DNA of 64,000 bases from Methylobacillus sp. Lineage in GTDB: Bacteria; Pseudomonadota; Gammaproteobacteria; Burkholderiales; Burkholderiaceae_C. Shown here one piece after another: positions 61,104 to 64,000 of this stretch. How positions within the stretch are numbered: the stretch's first letter is position 1; each line of letters starts with the position of its first letter. The position numbers and the translations under genes are program-made. The stretch lies in contig JABBAS010000001.1 of the NCBI GenBank assembly GCA_018607835.1, positions 2,197-66,196 of the forward strand. Direction: 5' to 3'. The notes beneath the pieces were generated by a model. That model was not told the DNA's origin, did not search any database, and worked only from the letters and a program-made list of their open reading frames with translations.

Positions 61104-61685
61104 ATGGGTAACAGACTGTCACAAATTGCGACCCGAACGGGGGACGCAGGGACTACGGGCTTGGGCGACAACCAGCGCGTGTCTAAAAACAACTTGCGGG
61201 TGCACGCCATGGGCGATGTAGACGAGTTGAATTCACACATTGGGGTCTTGTTATGCGAGCCTGTACCGCCCGCGATCCGCCCGCTCTTGGTGGAGGTGCA
61301 ACACCAACTGTTTAATTTAGGCGGCGAACTATCCATACCCGGTTACGAGTTGCTTAAAACGCAAGCCGTTATCGACTTAGACCAAGCACTTGAGCGGTTC
61401 AATGCGCAGTTGCCTAAGCTGCAAGAGTTTATTTTGCCTGCGGGCACCCGCGCCGCAAGCCTTGCGCATGTGTGTCGCACCGTCGCACGCCGTGCGGAGC
61501 GTTCAGTCGTCGCCCTCGGCGATGCCGAGAGTGTGAATGAGGCCCCACGTCATTACTTGAACCGCTTGAGTGACCTGATGTTTGTACTTGCGCGCGTTCT
61601 AAACCGTGTTGATGGCGGTGACGACGTGTATTGGCGCAGCGAACGGATGCAACAAAACACCGAACAGGATAAAAACAGCATATGA
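61104..61685 (+). CDS. Cob(I)alamin adenosyltransferase, PduO type
   Basis: Transfers adenosyl from ATP to cob(I)alamin to make coenzyme B12. Signature TRTGDAGTTGLGDNQRV at 10-26, then RRAERSVVAL and the C-terminal YLNRLSDLMFVLARVLN. 193 aa, single domain. No cobalamin pathway gene is near. Followed by the amidohydrolase gene with a 4-bp overlap, a surprising pair. Confidence 0.93.
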   Translation: MGNRLSQIATRTGDAGTTGLGDNQRVSKNNLRVHAMGDVDELNSHIGVLLCEPVPPAIRPLLVEVQHQLFNLGGELSIPGYELLKTQAVIDLDQALERFNAQLPKLQEFILPAGTRAASLAHVCRTVARRAERSVVALGDAESVNEAPRHYLNRLSDLMFVLARVLNRVDGGDDVYWRSERMQQNTEQDKNSI

Positions 61686-62554
61686 ACGTAGATGACCTCA
61701 TCGCGATTGATATCCACACCCACGCGGAAAAATCGTGCTGGAACCCTTTTGACAATTACACCGAGGAATACGACCGCGCCGCTGACAAGTACTTTGGCTC
61801 CAGTAACCGCCCGACCATCACCGAAACGGTGGCCTACTATCGGGAACGAAAAATTGGCCTTGTGATGTTCACGGTTGACAGCGAATCCCAATTAGGCGGG
61901 CGGCGCATTCCCAATGAGGAGATCTGTGACGCGGCAAAAGCCAATGCCGACATGATGATTGCATTCGCCTCTATTGACCCGCACAAAGGGCGCATGGGCG
62001 CACGTGAGGCGCGTCGTTTAATTGAAGAGCATGGCGTGAAGGGCTTTAAATTTCACCCGACGGTTCAAGGCTTTTTGCCCTATGACCGCATGGCCTGGCC
62101 GCTGTATGAAGTGATTGCTGAATATAAATTGCCCGCAATTTTTCACAGTGGCCATTCCGGCATTGGCTCAGGTATGCGATGCGGCGGCGGGCTGCGCCTG
62201 CAAAACAGCAACCCCATGCTGTTGGAGGATGTGGCGATCGATTTCCCAGATATTGAAATTGTCATCGCTCACCCCAGTTGGCCATGGCAAGATGAAGCCC
62301 TCTCCTTGGCTCTGCACAAGCCCAACGTATGGATAGACTTGTCCGGTTGGAGTCCCAAGTACTTCCCACCACAACTGGTGCAGTATGCGAACACGCTCTT
62401 AAAGGACCGCATGTTATTTGGGTCAGACTATCCGTTGATCACACCAGAGCGTTGGATGAAAGACTTCGATGAGGCGGGCTTTAAAGACAAGGTCAAGCCG
62501 CTAATCTTGAAAGAAAACGCAATGCGCCTGTTGGGTCTGAAAGCCAAAATATAG
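61682..62554 (+). CDS. Amidohydrolase-family enzyme (ACMSD-like fold)
   Basis: 290-aa amidohydrolase-2 (PF04909-type) TIM barrel. Metal ligands: DIHTHA (His12, His14), FKFHPT, FHSGHSG, IAHPSWPW and FGSDYP (Asp). Members include decarboxylases and hydrolases of aromatic ring-cleavage products. Its place before a crotonase and feruloyl-CoA synthase suggests a role in hydroxycinnamate or aromatic breakdown, but the reaction is not readable. Overlaps the upstream gene by 4 bp (ATGA). Confidence 0.82.
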   Translation: MNVDDLIAIDIHTHAEKSCWNPFDNYTEEYDRAADKYFGSSNRPTITETVAYYRERKIGLVMFTVDSESQLGGRRIPNEEICDAAKANADMMIAFASIDPHKGRMGAREARRLIEEHGVKGFKFHPTVQGFLPYDRMAWPLYEVIAEYKLPAIFHSGHSGIGSGMRCGGGLRLQNSNPMLLEDVAIDFPDIEIVIAHPSWPWQDEALSLALHKPNVWIDLSGWSPKYFPPQLVQYANTLLKDRMLFGSDYPLITPERWMKDFDEAGFKDKVKPLILKENAMRLLGLKAKI

Positions 62555-62586
62555 GGTAAACCCGGCCGTCTAGCGCACGCCGCCAT

Positions 62587-62623
62587 GGTTAAATATAGTT
62601 CTAAAACAGAACTATATTTAACC
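62587..62623. promoter_or_regulatory. 37-bp palindromic operator at the crotonase start
   Basis: GGTTAAATATAGTTCT and AGAACTATATTTAACC, perfect 16-bp arms with a 5-bp spacer (AAAAC). It ends one base before the ATG of the crotonase. TATATT inside the right arm could be a -10 box, giving a nearly leaderless mRNA. Size and AT-rich arms suit a MarR-type repressor such as those of p-hydroxycinnamate catabolism. The regulator gene is not in view. Confidence 0.8.
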
Positions 62624-62624
62624 G

Positions 62625-63434
62625 ATGACATCACCCATCTTAAAAGCCGTTATTGACGACATAGCTGCCCACGGCCTGCAGTTTGAAATGCGCGGCGCTG
62701 TGGCGTTAATTCGTCTTGCTAGACCCCAAAAGCGCAATGCCCTAAATGATGGCCTAGTCAAAGCACTGCGGGACATCTTTACCCATATGCCAGAGGAGGC
62801 ACGTGTTGCCGTGATTCACGGGGAGGGTGAGCACTTTTGCGCAGGCTTAGATCTATCTGAGCTGCAGGAGCGCGATGCTGCACAGGGCGTGTTTCATTCA
62901 CGCAGTTGGCATGCGGCCCTTGACGCGCTTCAGTTTGGCCGCGTTCCTGTCATCGCGGCGTTACATGGTGCGGTGGTGGGTGGTGGCCTAGAGTTGGCGA
63001 GTGCGTGCCATATCCGGGTTGCCGATGACTCCACGTTCTATGCGCTACCTGAAGGCACGCGTGGCATCTTCGTCGGTGGCGGTGGGTCGGTTCGCATTCC
63101 CAAGCTTATCGGCGTGGCCCGAATGACGGACATGATGATGACTGGACGCGTCTATGATGCCGTTGAGGGTGAGCGGGTTGGGTTTGCCCAATACCATGTG
63201 CCGCAGGGGGAGGCGTTGGACAAAGCGATGCAGCTGGCAGTGCGCGTGGCTGACAATGCACCGATGACTAACTATGCGCTCACCCATGCGCTGCCGCGCA
63301 TCGCTGAGCAACCGGCTGATCACGGGCTTCTGACGGAGGCGCTTATTTCCTCCATCACCCAGTCGGCACCAGAGGCCAAAGCGCGCGTCGCCGCATTTTT
63401 AGCCGGTAAAGCGGCCAAAGTAAAAAAAGCCTAA
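62625..63434 (+). CDS. Crotonase / enoyl-CoA hydratase family protein (hydroxycinnamate cluster)
   Basis: 269-aa crotonase with ALIRLARPQKRNALN, oxyanion-hole segments EHFCAGLDLSEL and GAVVGGGLELASACHIRV, and ALPEGTRGIFVGGGGS. Divergent from the classic hydroxycinnamoyl-CoA hydratase-lyase N-terminus, so its exact step (hydration of feruloyl-CoA or a side chain intermediate) is inferred from the next gene. No Shine-Dalgarno; the palindromic operator touches its start codon. Ends in KAAKVKKA. Confidence 0.85.
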   Translation: MTSPILKAVIDDIAAHGLQFEMRGAVALIRLARPQKRNALNDGLVKALRDIFTHMPEEARVAVIHGEGEHFCAGLDLSELQERDAAQGVFHSRSWHAALDALQFGRVPVIAALHGAVVGGGLELASACHIRVADDSTFYALPEGTRGIFVGGGGSVRIPKLIGVARMTDMMMTGRVYDAVEGERVGFAQYHVPQGEALDKAMQLAVRVADNAPMTNYALTHALPRIAEQPADHGLLTEALISSITQSAPEAKARVAAFLAGKAAKVKKA

Positions 63435-63447
63435 CCGGGCCAGCATC

Positions 63448-64000
63448 ATGCAAACCACTCGCTTCCGTCCCTTTGAATTCGGCGTTACCACCGTCTCCCA
63501 CCAAACCAGCCAAAGCGGTGCCCAATACCTGCGAGCAGAACAAGCGCTGGACGCTTACCCTAACCGGCTAACCGATAGGCTGGCCATGTGGGCCAAGACC
63601 CGACCTAACCACGTGTTTATCGCCCGTCGAGCGCGCTTGCCTGATGGGCAGCTTGGTGACTGGGTACGGGTCACGTATGCGCAGGCGTGGCAACGTGCAC
63701 GTGCGATTGCGCAAGCTCTATTGGACAGGGGCCTAGACAAGGAGCGCCCCGTTGCTATTTTGAGTGAGAACAGCATTGAGCACGCCATGCTCTCCTTGGG
63801 TAGTATGTTGGCGGGCGTTCCGTATGTGCCGATCTCACCGCCGTATGCCCTCGTTAGCGAAGACTTTGATAAGTTGCGACACGTGCTCAAAACCGTAACG
63901 CCTGGCCTGATCTTTGCGCCCGATGCGATGCGCTACGGCCGAGCCCTAGAGGCCGTTGTGCCTATGGGAACCGAAGTGGTCTTGTGCGAGGGCACCCTGA
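63448..64000 (+). CDS. Feruloyl-CoA synthase (partial, runs off the window)
   Basis: Open frame to the window end and absent from the ORF track. The translation MQTTRFRPFEFGVTTVSH ... GVPYVPISPPYALVSEDFDKLRHVLKTVTPGLIFAP matches the N-terminus of AMP-forming feruloyl-CoA synthase as I know it. It activates ferulate or coumarate to the CoA thioester. Only ~184 aa are seen; the AMP-binding core lies outside. It is 13 bp after the crotonase. Confidence 0.85.
   Translation, partial: MQTTRFRPFEFGVTTVSHQTSQSGAQYLRAEQALDAYPNRLTDRLAMWAKTRPNHVFIARRARLPDGQLGDWVRVTYAQAWQRARAIAQALLDRGLDKERPVAILSENSIEHAMLSLGSMLAGVPYVPISPPYALVSEDFDKLRHVLKTVTPGLIFAPDAMRYGRALEAVVPMGTEVVLCEGTL

Overview
The window reads as a chromosomal replication-origin neighbourhood of a betaproteobacterium (Burkholderiales, most like Alcaligenaceae). 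The evidence is gene content and order: topB, SET protein, birA, SPOR protein; lptD-surA-ksgA next to amgK; rpmH-rnpA-yidD-yidC-mnmE divergent from dnaA-dnaN-gyrB; and mnmG-rsmG-parA-hydrolase-parB. Nearly every base is in a recognisable housekeeping gene. I saw no insertion sequence, prophage, CRISPR array, tRNA or rRNA. Many ORF-track starts are too long; where homology, a Shine-Dalgarno sequence or gene overlap decided the start, I trimmed it.

Layout. 0-5.2 kb: topB divergent from a SET-domain gene, birA and a SPOR-domain gene. 5.2-8.3 kb: gap and tkt. 8.4-14.6 kb: murU, pepP, a MOSC gene, maeB and a barstar-like gene. 14.6-21.2 kb: ksgA-surA-lptD divergent from amgK-rsmE. 21.3-25.8 kb: an MFS exporter behind a palindromic operator, then metX-metW (minus) divergent from amtB (plus). 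The ~300-bp gap between metX and amtB holds what I read as a SAM-II riboswitch with its own promoter and a terminator-like hairpin for metX, and a sigma-54 promoter for amtB. 26-31.3 kb: a glycine-rich RRM protein, lptC-kdsC-kdsD, and a Kef-type antiporter followed by apt. 31.3-41 kb: mnmE, yidC, yidD, rnpA, rpmH | dnaA, dnaN, gyrB. 41-51 kb, all minus: an NCS2 purine permease, an lpxL-type acyltransferase coupled to a putrescine/spermidine ABC operon with puuD, and copA. 51-59.5 kb, all plus: copZ, a His-rich Spy-like protein, a gene-free AT-rich segment, minCDE, mnmG, rsmG, parA, an alpha/beta hydrolase, parB. 59.6-64 kb: an FAD oxidase, a cobalamin adenosyltransferase, and the start of a hydroxycinnamate (feruloyl-CoA) catabolic cluster that runs off the window.

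The most notable region is 51.9-59.5 kb. The gene-free segment upstream of minC has a perfect DnaA box, near-perfect boxes, and a DnaA-trio-like ACT repeat followed by an AT-rich stretch. This is the layout of a bacterial unwinding module. Three parS sites lie inside mnmG and rsmG, and parAB follow. Gene strand and spot-counted G/C bias both switch here. I infer that oriC is here rather than beside dnaA, and that the division-site genes minCDE sit between the origin and the segregation genes. Replication start, division-site selection, rRNA/tRNA modification and chromosome segregation would then share one ~7.5-kb block.

Other observations worth following: a 37-bp near-perfect palindrome touching the start codon of the crotonase gene; palindromic operators before the MFS and NCS2 genes; an LptD with only two cysteines in the mature chain; Lys-rich histone-like tails on both divergent neighbours TopB and the SET protein; and familiar clusters that lack a usual member in this window (coaX, pdxA, lptAB-rpoN).
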